A stretch of 64,000 nt of DNA, taken from the NCBI RefSeq assembly GCF_036195045.1, contig NZ_CP108100.1, forward strand, positions 7,564,001 through 7,628,000. The letters run 5' to 3'. Positions 16,542-24,990 of the stretch are shown here, in pieces. The first letter of the stretch is position 1, and every line of letters starts with the position of its first letter. The stretch is from Streptomyces sp. NBC_00236 (lineage in GTDB: Bacteria > Actinomycetota > Actinomycetes > Streptomycetales > Streptomycetaceae). The notes under the pieces are model-generated. The model had not been told where the DNA came from. It made no database searches and saw nothing but the letters and a program-made list of their open reading frames with translations. A program made the translations under genes and the position numbers.

Positions 16542-18941
16542 TTACCGGACGAGTTCGGCGCAGTGGGTATGGCCCCGGGAACCGCCGACGGCGACGGTGA
16601 GGACCGGCCGGGCCCCCGGGGTGACGGTCACGGTGTCGTCGGCCGCGGCGACCGACCGGACACGGAAGGGGAGTTCGACCGAGACCACCGTCCCGGTCCG
16701 GCCCGGGTCGGCGACGGCTACGGACAGGTACGCGCCCCGCCGCCGTACGAGGAGCGTCACCGGACCGGACGCGGTGATCCCGGCCGCCGAACCGGCGCCC
16801 CAGAAGTGCACCGCGGTCAGCCCGGACCTGCGGTCCTCCACGGCCTGCGCGGTGGTGTCGTTCGCCACGATCCGCACCGGCCGCGAGCGCGACCACACCG
16901 CGGTGGCCGCCGCCGACGCGCCGGGCAGCAGCACATAGGCATAGCCCGCGTCGGTGGGGGAGACCCCGTGGTCCAGCCACAGCGTGGCGTAGCGACGCGC
17001 CACGGAGTCGGTGCTTCCCCCGGTGTCCGCACCGGTGTTGATCGACCGCCAGGTGCCGGCGCGCTCCTCGCGCAGGACGTTCAGAGCGGTCGCGCCGGGG
17101 AAGACATAGCCGCCGGTACCGTCGAGATGCGCCCAGTCCGCCCGGGAGACAGCGCCGCTTCCGCCCTGCTCCACCCCGTCCACCAGCAGCCGGTTGCGAC
17201 CCTTCGCACCGAGGCTGCGGTTCTCCACGACCGTCTCGACCGTCCGGCCGTCGCTCGCCGTGATGCCGGCCCCGAGCGCTACCACCGCGTTGTCGAGGAG
17301 GAACCACGACTTCCTGGCCCGCAGGGTGCTGCCCCCGGCACCCACCAGCTCCATCGCGGCGACCGTGTGCCGGCCGTCCAGCACCGCACCGCCCGCGACG
17401 GCGTTCGCCGGCCGGTAGGTGGAGGTCCCGCCGCCCGTGCCGAGATCGGCGCGCTGCCGTGTGTCGACCGTGGTGCCGGGGAGACGGTACGGGTCGACGG
17501 TCGGCCAGAAGCCGTCGTTGAACTGCCCGAGGTCCTCACCGTCGTACAGGTAGGTCATGCCGTCGCCGGTGTACCAGCCGTGGAGGTTCTCGCCGTTGCC
17601 CGCCTCGTACGCGGAGATGCGCCGGGAGGAGAGCGACAGGGCGAACGCCCAGCCGGGGCGGCGGTGCACCACCCGGTCCATGTCGGCGAAGACGAAGCTG
17701 CCCGTCGTGCGAGCGCCGGCCGGGATCGCCGGATCGTCCAGTACGGCTTTGGCCAGGGCGAGTTGGGGGAGCGTGGCGAGGGCGGCGAAGGGGGTGGTGC
17801 GGTTGCGGGTCAGCCAGCCCTTGGCCAGTGCCCGCCACCGGTCCGCCCGGTCCGCCGGGGCACCCGATGCCAGGAGCAGGATCGCCGCGACGGCCGTCGC
17901 CCCGTCCCGGTGGTCGCCGGCACGCTCCCGGGACACGGCGCGTCCGCGTACCGCGTCCATCATCAGCCCGTCGAAGATCACCGGGGCGAAGCTCCGCTCC
18001 ACGGCGTCGTACATCACCGAGACCTTCGGGTCGGCGACCGCCCACGGCGAGCCGGCGAGGAGGGACAGCAGATGGGCGGCGCCGCCGAGCAGCACGGTGC
18101 CGTACGAGCCGGTGTACGCGACCACGCCGTGCTGGACGAACGAGCCGTCCTCGTAGAACCCGTCACCCGAACTCGTATATCGGAACAGGCTGTTGCGTCC
18201 GGAGTCGCGTACGTCGGAGAGCGCGTCGCGGGCGGACGACAGCTTGTCGGTGCTCCTGCCGAGCAGCCCGCGCAGCGCGACGATCACGGCCTTGTCGGTG
18301 CGGTTGGCGCAGGTCTCGGCCAGGGCGGGGGAGTTGGTACGGCGGTCCGCGTCCGGGCAGAAGCGGTCCACGACCGCCAGATAGTCCGCGAGATCGGCGG
18401 CCGGCAGCCGCCCGCGCAGCAGGACACAGGTGTCCATCAGGGCGCGCGGCGCACCGATCTCCCAGAACCACCAGTTGCCGCTCTCCCGGGCGGTGGGGTG
18501 GTAGGCGGTGTCGTGGACGAACCGCAGTGCGGAGACGAGGGCGTCCGCCGCCTCCGCACTGCCCGACAGCGAGGTGCCGGGGGTCGCCCATGCAGTGGCG
18601 AGGGTGCGCAGCCGGGTATAGCTCTGCCCGAAGTTGCCCGGAGCGGTGACGGGGGCGAGATCGGACCACAGTGCGGTGCGGCCGGCGGTGCGGTCCAGGC
18701 TGTCCCAGAGCCCGTTCGCCGTGCCGTCCAGGGATGCGACACCGGCGGCGAAGTCGGGGTCCGACGGGTCGAACCCGCCGCCGGTCATGAGGAGTTCGGC
18801 GCGGGCGAGCAGCCCGTCGAAATCCTTCTCGGCGCCGAGCGCCGCACCTTCGGAGGCCGTAGCCCGGGTTGGGCCCGCGATCAGGACTCCGGAGGCGGCG
18901 GCGCCGCCCGCCGCCAGGAGGGCCCTTCTGCTCCACTGCAT
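16542..18941 (-). CDS. Tat-exported polysaccharide lyase family 8 (hyaluronate/chondroitin/xanthan lyase type)
   Basis: 799 residues from ATG 18941 with GAGGGAG upstream. The first 30 residues are a Tat-like signal (WSRRALLAAGGAAASG). PL8 landmarks are present: GNWWFWEIGAPRALMD at 155-170, Asn213 in CANRTDKAV, His271 and Tyr280 in the stretch FVQHGVVAYTGSYG. The His-Tyr spacing of 9 equals that of pneumococcal hyaluronate lyase (His399/Tyr408), and Asn lies a similar distance upstream. PL8 enzymes cleave uronic-acid polymers by beta-elimination outside the cell. The exact polymer cannot be read from sequence. Confidence 0.9.
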   Translation of the reverse strand: MQWSRRALLAAGGAAASGVLIAGPTRATASEGAALGAEKDFDGLLARAELLMTGGGFDPSDPDFAAGVASLDGTANGLWDSLDRTAGRTALWSDLAPVTAPGNFGQSYTRLRTLATAWATPGTSLSGSAEAADALVSALRFVHDTAYHPTARESGNWWFWEIGAPRALMDTCVLLRGRLPAADLADYLAVVDRFCPDADRRTNSPALAETCANRTDKAVIVALRGLLGRSTDKLSSARDALSDVRDSGRNSLFRYTSSGDGFYEDGSFVQHGVVAYTGSYGTVLLGGAAHLLSLLAGSPWAVADPKVSVMYDAVERSFAPVIFDGLMMDAVRGRAVSRERAGDHRDGATAVAAILLLASGAPADRADRWRALAKGWLTRNRTTPFAALATLPQLALAKAVLDDPAIPAGARTTGSFVFADMDRVVHRRPGWAFALSLSSRRISAYEAGNGENLHGWYTGDGMTYLYDGEDLGQFNDGFWPTVDPYRLPGTTVDTRQRADLGTGGGTSTYRPANAVAGGAVLDGRHTVAAMELVGAGGSTLRARKSWFLLDNAVVALGAGITASDGRTVETVVENRSLGAKGRNRLLVDGVEQGGSGAVSRADWAHLDGTGGYVFPGATALNVLREERAGTWRSINTGADTGGSTDSVARRYATLWLDHGVSPTDAGYAYVLLPGASAAATAVWSRSRPVRIVANDTTAQAVEDRRSGLTAVHFWGAGSAAGITASGPVTLLVRRRGAYLSVAVADPGRTGTVVSVELPFRVRSVAAADDTVTVTPGARPVLTVAVGGSRGHTHCAELVR

Positions 18942-18964
18942 GGTGACTCCCTCTTCCTGCTCGG

Positions 18965-20323
18965 TCAGTCGCTGAGGGTGCTCGGGTCGACCGGCGGCTT
19001 CGGCAGGTTGAGCGCCGCCAGTTCGGCCTTGCCGGTGGCATCGATGGGGAACGCCCAGGTGTTCACGAAGAAGTCCGTGAGGTCATACCCCGCGATGCGG
19101 CTGGAGTAGGTGGCCAGTGCCCGGTACCGCTTGTCGTTCTCCGTGTAGTCGGACTGCGGATTCTCCTCGCGCACCAGCTTGTGCATCCGGGGCCAGAAGT
19201 CGTCCCCGTACGCGAGCTCCAGCTGACGCAGCGGCACCAGCTTCTCGTACGAGCCGAAGGACTTCTCGTACGTCAGACCGTCCGTGCCGAACTTCGCGCG
19301 CGAGGTCTGGAAGACGGTGAGCCCGGTCTTCGGGTCGACCGTGAGCAGGTTCGACGGCCGGCCGAGGGTGCGCTGGGCGGCCAGCGAGTAGATGTTCACC
19401 GTGACCTCGGTCAGCCCACCCGGCTTGTACGCCATCTGCTGGTGCAGGTGGCCGAGTTCGTGGTAGAGCCCCCAGCCGCGCGTGCGCAGCCCCTCCACCG
19501 TGGTGGCCCTGTCGAGATAGGCCCTCGGGAACCCGTTGTAGCCGTGTGTGGCGTAGGCCCCGACACCCGTGGGCACCTTGCTGACCTCGGTGAAGTGGTA
19601 CGGGCCCGCCTTGCGCCGGTGCACCGGCTTCGAACCGTCCAGCCCGCTGATCCGGGCGTGCGAGTCGATGATCGTCTCGACCAGCCGGAGCAGCGCGGCA
19701 TGGTCCTCGCCGCGGTACAGCAGCGCGCCCTCACGGGTCAGCGTCATGATGGTGTTCGGGCCGTGCAGCTCCACCCACGGCGAGGCGGTCAGGGTGTCGA
19801 GCTGGTGCTGGTAGGCGGACTCCGTGGTGCTGCCCAGGGTGAAGACCGGCATGGGCACGGTGCCGGAGCGGAACAGCACGCCCGCCCGTTCGCCCTGCCC
19901 GGTGAGCGTCAGATAGACCGGGCCGCCGTGCGGGTCGGTCACCGTGTTGGTGCCCGAGACGAGCGGGTAGCTGCGCGGTTCGGCGACGTCGCCGTAGTAG
20001 TCCCAGGCGCCGATCCACAGCGTGGGCACCAGGTCGTCGTACGGCTGGACCGTGAGCGACAGCGGGGTACCTGCGGGGGCGTACAGGCCGGTGGGCTGGA
20101 ACTCGGAGCCGCGCAGGGCCTGTGCCAGGCGCAGGCGCTCGGCCTCGGCGGCCGGACGGGCGGTGACCGTCAGCGAGACCGGGCGGACGGCGGGGCGTGG
20201 GGTCGCGGCCTGCGCGGAGACGGCACCGGCGCCGAGTGCGGCGACCGCTCCCGCACCTGCGGCGAGAACGGCGCGACGGCCGACGGCGGGGGAAACCGGG
20301 CTGGAGGGGCTGGACTTACGCAT
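18965..20323 (-). CDS. Secreted M60-family (enhancin-like) metallopeptidase
   Basis: 452 residues from ATG 20323, chosen for the GGGAGAG Shine-Dalgarno; the frame is open further upstream. Signal: GRRAVLAAGAGAVAALGAG ending AQA, Tat-like. The zinc motif HELGH is at 288-292 (GLYHELGHLHQQMAY) with a third ligand Glu306 in GGLTEVTVNIYSL, as in M60/enhancin gluzincins. M60 peptidases attack mucin-type glycoproteins, which fits its operon partner PL8. The upstream region carries an AACCGCTTAC element at 20395-20404 shared with the ABC transporter promoter. Confidence 0.9.
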   Translation of the reverse strand: MRKSSPSSPVSPAVGRRAVLAAGAGAVAALGAGAVSAQAATPRPAVRPVSLTVTARPAAEAERLRLAQALRGSEFQPTGLYAPAGTPLSLTVQPYDDLVPTLWIGAWDYYGDVAEPRSYPLVSGTNTVTDPHGGPVYLTLTGQGERAGVLFRSGTVPMPVFTLGSTTESAYQHQLDTLTASPWVELHGPNTIMTLTREGALLYRGEDHAALLRLVETIIDSHARISGLDGSKPVHRRKAGPYHFTEVSKVPTGVGAYATHGYNGFPRAYLDRATTVEGLRTRGWGLYHELGHLHQQMAYKPGGLTEVTVNIYSLAAQRTLGRPSNLLTVDPKTGLTVFQTSRAKFGTDGLTYEKSFGSYEKLVPLRQLELAYGDDFWPRMHKLVREENPQSDYTENDKRYRALATYSSRIAGYDLTDFFVNTWAFPIDATGKAELAALNLPKPPVDPSTLSD

Positions 20324-20394
20324 GCGGAACTCTCCCTGCAGAAACGAATGAGGGGCGGAAGCGTGCGGAACGGAGGTGGGGCGCTCGTCAGCAT

Positions 20395-20419
20395 GTAAGC
20401 GGTTGCTGTCGTGCCGCAA
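20395..20419 (-). promoter_or_regulatory. Promoter/operator of the M60-PL8-DUF2264 operon
   Basis: On the minus strand a -35-like TTGCGG (20414-20419) precedes the element AACCGCTTAC (20395-20404), which occupies the place expected between -35 and -10. The identical 10-mer sits in the spacer of the ABC transporter promoter at 22889-22918. The core is asymmetric around a central CG, as in LacI-family operators. The likely regulator is the LacI protein at 20482-21576. The -10 box is not clear. Confidence 0.5.
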
Positions 20420-20481
20420 GGGGAGTCGCGAAGTTACTGTGATTTTCTATGGCCGACTGGGGACAGGCGGGTAGTAACCGG

Positions 20482-21576
20482 TCACATACGGCCGGACCTG
20501 CCGGCCCGGGGCGCGACGGAATCGCGTACCACGATGTGAGTGCCGAGTCGCAGGGCCCCCGTGGTGGGCTCCCGCCAGTCGTCCTCGTCCCCGCCCGAGA
20601 CCGCGAGCCGCACGGCCTGGCGGCCCATCTCCTCCAGCGGTACGTGGACGGTGGTCAGCCGGGGGCGCAGTTCCTGGGCGACGGGGATGTCGTCGTACCC
20701 CACCAGGGAGATGTCCTTGGGCACCCGGACCCCGGCCTCCTCCAGCGCCTGGGCGGCACCTGCGGCGACCACGTCGTTGGCCGCGAACACCGCGGTGAAC
20801 TCCGGTCCGTCCCGCAGTAGTTCGGCCATCCGCCGATAGCCGAAGTTGCGGCTGAAGGCGCCGGGCTGGGCCAGCTCCGGGTCGATGGCGATCCCGCGGA
20901 GCTCCAGGGCGCGCCGGTGGCCGGCCAGCCGGTCACGGGTGGTGGAGAGCTTGGGCGGTCCGCCGAGGTAGAGGATCCGCTCGTGGCCCTGCATCAGCAG
21001 ATGGTCGGTGATGGCGAACGCGCCGCCCTCGTTGTCGTACTCGACCGCCGCGGTGGGAGCCTCCTCGCCCAGGGGCGGCCGGCCGCACAGCACCAGCTTG
21101 GAGCCGCCCGCGTCCAGCTCGCGGGCCCGGCGGGCCAGCTCGGAGGTGTAGCCGCGGTCGGCGATCGACCCGCCGACCACCACCACCGCGTCCGCCCTGC
21201 GCTCGTGCATGAGGTCGATGAAGGCCAGCTCGCGCTGGGGGTCGCCCTGGGTGCAGCAGACCAGGCAGAGTCGCCCGCCGAGCGCGGCCTCGCGCTCCAC
21301 ACCGCGGGCGATGTAGGCGTAGAAGGGGTCGATGACCTCGTTGACGATGATGCCGACGGTGCGGTTGGAGACGCCGGCCAGGGCGCGGGCGTGCGCGTTG
21401 ACCACGTAGCCGAGCTCGCGCATGGCCGACTCGACCCGTTCCCGGGTGGCCTCCGCGACGGGGTAGTTGCGGTTCAGGACGCGGGAGACGGTGGCCGTCG
21501 AGACGCCTGCGCGCCGTGCGACGTCGGTGACCGTGGCCCGCCGCTGTCCGTCCGCGGCCGTGCTCTGCCGGCGCAT
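20482..21576 (-). CDS. LacI-family transcriptional regulator
   Basis: 364 residues from ATG 21576 with AGGGGGTGAG upstream. The HTH is canonical: ATVTDVARRAGVSTATVSRV followed by LNRNYPVAEATRERVESAM and the hinge-helix region NAHARALAG. The sugar-binding domain follows (TVGIIVNEVIDPFYAYIARG; VFAANDVVAAGAAQALEEAG; ISLVGYDDIPVAQ). It is divergent from the ABC operon, downstream of the 2-hydroxyacid dehydrogenase, and its stop lies just upstream of the M60 operon. It probably represses both arms of the locus until a released oligosaccharide binds. Confidence 0.92.
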   Translation of the reverse strand: MRRQSTAADGQRRATVTDVARRAGVSTATVSRVLNRNYPVAEATRERVESAMRELGYVVNAHARALAGVSNRTVGIIVNEVIDPFYAYIARGVEREAALGGRLCLVCCTQGDPQRELAFIDLMHERRADAVVVVGGSIADRGYTSELARRARELDAGGSKLVLCGRPPLGEEAPTAAVEYDNEGGAFAITDHLLMQGHERILYLGGPPKLSTTRDRLAGHRRALELRGIAIDPELAQPGAFSRNFGYRRMAELLRDGPEFTAVFAANDVVAAGAAQALEEAGVRVPKDISLVGYDDIPVAQELRPRLTTVHVPLEEMGRQAVRLAVSGGDEDDWREPTTGALRLGTHIVVRDSVAPRAGRSGRM

Positions 21577-21638
21577 CCGGCTCACCCCCTGGTGGCTGTT
21601 GTGTGACGCCGAGCCTAGAGCCTGGCGGGGGACGGTGT

Positions 21639-22712
21639 TCATGCGATCCTCCCCAGGTCGGCCCGGTGCACCGGATGGGCGAAGGGCGCCCCCCGCGCGT
21701 ACCGGGTCAGCTCGTCGACGGCGAGTGCCCCCAGCCGGCCCACCTCGTTGCCCTGGGCGCCCGCGAGATGCGGGGTGAGGAAGACGTTGGGCAGGTCCCA
21801 CAGGGGATGACCGGCGGGCAGGGGCTCGGGTGCCGTGACGTCCAGGACCGCGTCGAGCCGCCCGCTGACCAGATGCCCGGTCAGCGCCTCGGTGTCCACC
21901 AGGGTGCCGCGTGCGGTGTTGACGAGCAGGGTGCCGGGCCGCATCAGGCCGATCCGGCGCGCGTCGATGATGCCCCGCGTCTCGGGGGTGTCCGGGGCGT
22001 GGACGCTCACCACGTCGCTGGTGGCCACGAGGGTGTCCAGGTCCGTGCGGGTCACCCCGAGGAGTTCGGCCTCGGCCGCGCCCACGTACGGGTCGTACAG
22101 CAGCACGTCCGCGTCCAGCACCACCCGCAGCAGCTCGATCACCCGGCGCCCGATCCGGGACGCGCCCACGACCCCGACGGTCAGTCCGTGCGTACCGAGC
22201 CAGTGCTGCCGGTCGAGGTCGGCGCCGGTGCGGTGGGTGCGGCGGGCGCGGTAGAGCCCCGCCAGCGGGAACACCCGCTTCGCGCCCATGATGATCGCCG
22301 CCAGGGTGTACTCCGCCACCGGGACCGCGTTGGCCGTCGCTGCCGACGAGACGGTGATCCCGCGGTCGAAGGCGGCCGGTGACAGAAACGTTTTCACCGT
22401 GCCGGCCGCATGGATCACCGCCCGCAGCCGTGGTGTCCGCTCCAGCAGGCCGGCGTCCACCGGCGGGCACCCCCAGCCGGTGAGCAGCACTTCCGCCGAG
22501 GCCAGCGCCCGCACGGCGTCGGGAGAGTCGAACTCGCTGATCAGCGACGGGTCGATCAGGTCCGCGGTCTCCTCCAGACGGGCCCGGACAGGGGGTGGGA
22601 AGACGTCGTCCAGCAGCCCGGGGCTCATGACCAGGACCGTGCGCGGGCGCCTTTCGGGCGGGGCCGCAGCATCGGTACCGGACGGAGCCGGCGCCTCTTC
22701 GGTGGTTCGCAC
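21639..22712 (-). CDS. D-2-hydroxyacid dehydrogenase family protein
   Basis: 357 residues from GTG 22712 with GGAGGC just upstream. NAD-binding Rossmann motif VGVVGASRIGRRVIELL followed by an acidic residue (LLYDPYV), the catalytic Arg in LLVNTARGTLVDTEAL, Glu in LDVTAPEPLP and His in FLTPHLAGAQG complete the family's Arg-Glu-His set. Such enzymes reduce 2-keto acids or oxidise 2-hydroxy acids. In this locus it may process a uronate- or aldonate-derived intermediate. Shares the minus strand with lacI, 62 nt upstream of it. Confidence 0.85.
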   Translation of the reverse strand: MRTTEEAPAPSGTDAAAPPERRPRTVLVMSPGLLDDVFPPPVRARLEETADLIDPSLISEFDSPDAVRALASAEVLLTGWGCPPVDAGLLERTPRLRAVIHAAGTVKTFLSPAAFDRGITVSSAATANAVPVAEYTLAAIIMGAKRVFPLAGLYRARRTHRTGADLDRQHWLGTHGLTVGVVGASRIGRRVIELLRVVLDADVLLYDPYVGAAEAELLGVTRTDLDTLVATSDVVSVHAPDTPETRGIIDARRIGLMRPGTLLVNTARGTLVDTEALTGHLVSGRLDAVLDVTAPEPLPAGHPLWDLPNVFLTPHLAGAQGNEVGRLGALAVDELTRYARGAPFAHPVHRADLGRIA

Positions 22713-22753
22713 CCTGCCTCCGGACAGTAATCGCGTTCTATGGAATGACCGGC

Positions 22754-22783
22754 ACGCTAAGGAGCGTGATGGGTGACCGTCAA
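22754..22783 (-). promoter_or_regulatory. Sigma-70-type promoter of the 2-hydroxyacid dehydrogenase-lacI unit
   Basis: On the minus strand: -35 TTGACG (22778-22783), 18-bp spacer, -10 TAGCGT (22754-22759), about 40 nt ahead of the dehydrogenase start. It lacks the AACCGCTTAC element of the other two promoters in the locus, so lacI may be expressed independently. Confidence 0.45.
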
Positions 22784-22888
22784 GCTCTTCCGCTACCCAA
22801 CTGCCCTATTTATCAGGGTATTCAGGGCTTCGGTGGGCGAACTTCCTTGTGGAGGGCATCGCGAAACAAAGACGTTCGACTGGATCTC

Positions 22889-22918
22889 TTGACGCTTGGG
22901 TTAACCGCTTACTAACTT
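22889..22918 (+). promoter_or_regulatory. ABC transporter operon promoter with LacI-type operator in the spacer
   Basis: -35 TTGACG (22889-22894), 18-bp spacer, -10 TAACTT (22913-22918). The spacer contains AACCGCTTAC (22903-22912), part of the imperfect palindrome GTTAACCGCTTAC. A protein bound here would block RNA polymerase directly. The same 10-mer is in the M60 operon promoter region. Confidence 0.6.
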
Positions 22919-22967
22919 GCGGCCGCAGAAGGCTCACCATGCGCCACCCAGCCGAACAGGACGCACC

Positions 22968-23990
22968 ATGGCTGACACAGCACCCCCGCTGCCGCGGGAA
23001 AAGCGGCGAAAGTGGCGGAAGCGGGTCGAGGAACCCGTCCCGCCGGCCGACCGGGCCCTTGTCGCCCCACGCCGGCTGACGCTCGGGCAGCGGATCAAGC
23101 GCGACCGGGTGATGTTGCTGCTCACCCTGCCCGGCCTGCTCTACTTCGTCGTCTTCCACTACGTCCCGCTCCTCGGGTACGTGGTGGCGTTCCAGGACTA
23201 CCAGCCGTACCTCGGATACATGCACAGCGTCTGGGTGGGCTTCGCCAACTTCTCCGCGGCGTTCGCCGAACCGGCCTTCTGGAGCGCGACGTTCAACACG
23301 CTGGAGATCGCCCTCGTCCAGCTGGTGTTCTTCTTCCCGGTGCCCATCGCGCTGGCCCTGCTCCTCAACAGCATCGCCAGCGACCGCATCAGGCGGTTCG
23401 TGCAGAGCGTCGTCTATCTCCCGCACTTCATCGGCTGGGTCATCATCGTCTCGATCTTCCAGCAGATCCTGGGTGGCGCCGGCGTGCTGCCGGACGTCCT
23501 CGGCGGCATGGGTCTGCCGCGCTACGACATGATGAGCGACCCCGACGCCTTCCCCTGGCTGCTGACCCTCCAGGTGGCCTGGAAGGACGCCGGCTGGGGC
23601 ACCATCATCATCCTCGCCGCACTGCTCAACATCGACCGGCAGCAGTACGAGGCCGCCGCCATCGACGGCGCCGGACCCCGGCGCCGGCTGTGGCACGTGA
23701 CGCTGCCCGGCATCGCACCCGTACTCATCCTGCTGCTGATCCTGAACCTCGGGCAGATCCTCTCCGTCGGCTTCGAGCAGATCCTGCTCCAGCGGGACGC
23801 GGTCGGCCCGGACGCCGGTGAGGTCCTGGACACGTACGTCTACTACCACGGCATCAAGGACAACGACTGGGGCGTCGCCGCGGCCGTCGGACTCGTCAAG
23901 GCGGTCATCGGCACCGCACTCGTGCTGGGCGCGAACAAGTTCGCCCACCGGCTCGGCCACGAAGGGGTGTACCGCGGTGCTGACCGCTGA
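22968..23990 (+). CDS. ABC transporter permease, LplB/MalF type
   Basis: 340 residues from ATG 22968 (MADTAPPLPREKRRK). About six membrane helices follow a basic N-terminus (VMLLLTLPGLLYFVVFHYVP, and later ones). The EAA loop that contacts the ATPase reads EAAAIDGAGPRRRLWHVTLP. LplB-like permeases import complex oligosaccharides with a lipoprotein and usually a shared ATPase such as MsiK; no ATPase gene is in the operon. It overlaps the second permease by 14 nt. Confidence 0.92.
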   Translation: MADTAPPLPREKRRKWRKRVEEPVPPADRALVAPRRLTLGQRIKRDRVMLLLTLPGLLYFVVFHYVPLLGYVVAFQDYQPYLGYMHSVWVGFANFSAAFAEPAFWSATFNTLEIALVQLVFFFPVPIALALLLNSIASDRIRRFVQSVVYLPHFIGWVIIVSIFQQILGGAGVLPDVLGGMGLPRYDMMSDPDAFPWLLTLQVAWKDAGWGTIIILAALLNIDRQQYEAAAIDGAGPRRRLWHVTLPGIAPVLILLLILNLGQILSVGFEQILLQRDAVGPDAGEVLDTYVYYHGIKDNDWGVAAAVGLVKAVIGTALVLGANKFAHRLGHEGVYRGADR

Positions 23991-24933
23991 GAAGACGCGC
24001 GCCAAGACCCGGAGCACCGCACCGGCGCCCCGCCCCGCCCCCGTACGCAGGTCCGACGGCCGGCCGCCGTGGATGGAGCGGCCCACCCGGATGGGCACGA
24101 CCGCCAAGGCGGTCGCCGTCGTGGTGGTCGTCCTGGCCGTCGCCTATCCGCTCGTCGGCGTCATCGGCACGAGCTTCGCCTCGCAGACCGACATCATCAA
24201 GAGTTCCGGCCTCGTCCTGTGGCCGGACCACCCCACCCTGGACGCCTACCGCACGATCTTCACCGGCGGTGTCGTCACCCGGGCGCTGCTCGTCTCCGTC
24301 GGCATCACCGTGTTCGGGACACTCGCCAGCCTGCTCGTCACCGTCGGCATGGCGTACGGGCTCTCCCGCCGCGAAGTCACCGGCTCCCGCTTCATCCTGA
24401 TGACCGCCCTGTTCACCATGCTGTTCAACGCGGGCATCATCCCCAACTTCCTGCTGGTCAAGGGCCTCGGCCTGTACGACACCTACGCGGCGCTCGTCAT
24501 GCCCACCCTGGTCAGCGCCTTCAACCTGGTCGTCCTGCGGTCCTTCTTCATGAACCTGCCGGAGGAGTTGTACGACGCGGCGAAGGTCGACGGCGCGGGT
24601 GACTTCCGCATCCTGGTACGGATCGTCCTGCCGCTGTCCAAGGCCGTCCTCGCCGTGATCAGCCTCTTCTACGCGGTGACGTACTGGAACGCCTTCTTCA
24701 ACTCGCTCCTGTACCTCAACGACACCGACAAGTGGCCGCTGCCGATGGTGCTGCGCACCTACGTCCTCCAGGGCCAGAGCCTGAACGCCGCGTCGGCCGG
24801 CGAGGTGCTCGCCCCGCAGCAGGCCGTCCAGATGGCGGTCCTCGTGATCGCCGTCGTCCCGATCCTCTGTGTCTACCCGTTCCTCCAGCGCTACTTCACC
24901 AAGGGTGTGCTCACAGGCGCCGTCAAGGGCTGA
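23977..24933 (+). CDS. ABC transporter permease, LplC/MalG type
   Basis: 318 residues from GTG 23977, overlapping the previous gene; the Shine-Dalgarno is GAAGGGG. Six helices begin with AVAVVVVVLAVAYPLVGVIG. The EAA motif reads ELYDAAKVDGAGDFRILVRIVLP. The final helix ends in FLQRYFTKGVLTGAVKG, the typical LplC tail. Forms the second half of the membrane channel with the LplB-like subunit. Confidence 0.92.
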   Translation: MLTAEKTRAKTRSTAPAPRPAPVRRSDGRPPWMERPTRMGTTAKAVAVVVVVLAVAYPLVGVIGTSFASQTDIIKSSGLVLWPDHPTLDAYRTIFTGGVVTRALLVSVGITVFGTLASLLVTVGMAYGLSRREVTGSRFILMTALFTMLFNAGIIPNFLLVKGLGLYDTYAALVMPTLVSAFNLVVLRSFFMNLPEELYDAAKVDGAGDFRILVRIVLPLSKAVLAVISLFYAVTYWNAFFNSLLYLNDTDKWPLPMVLRTYVLQGQSLNAASAGEVLAPQQAVQMAVLVIAVVPILCVYPFLQRYFTKGVLTGAVKG

Positions 24934-24990
24934 GCGCGGCCACCGCCCCCCACTTCTTCCCTCCCCTCTCCCACTTCCAAGGAGATTCAG

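Noticed and set aside
16491..19109. 872-codon plus-strand open frame opposite PL8 and the M60 C-terminus
   Set aside because: Antisense shadow; the opposite strand has complete PL8 catalytic residues and a signal peptide.
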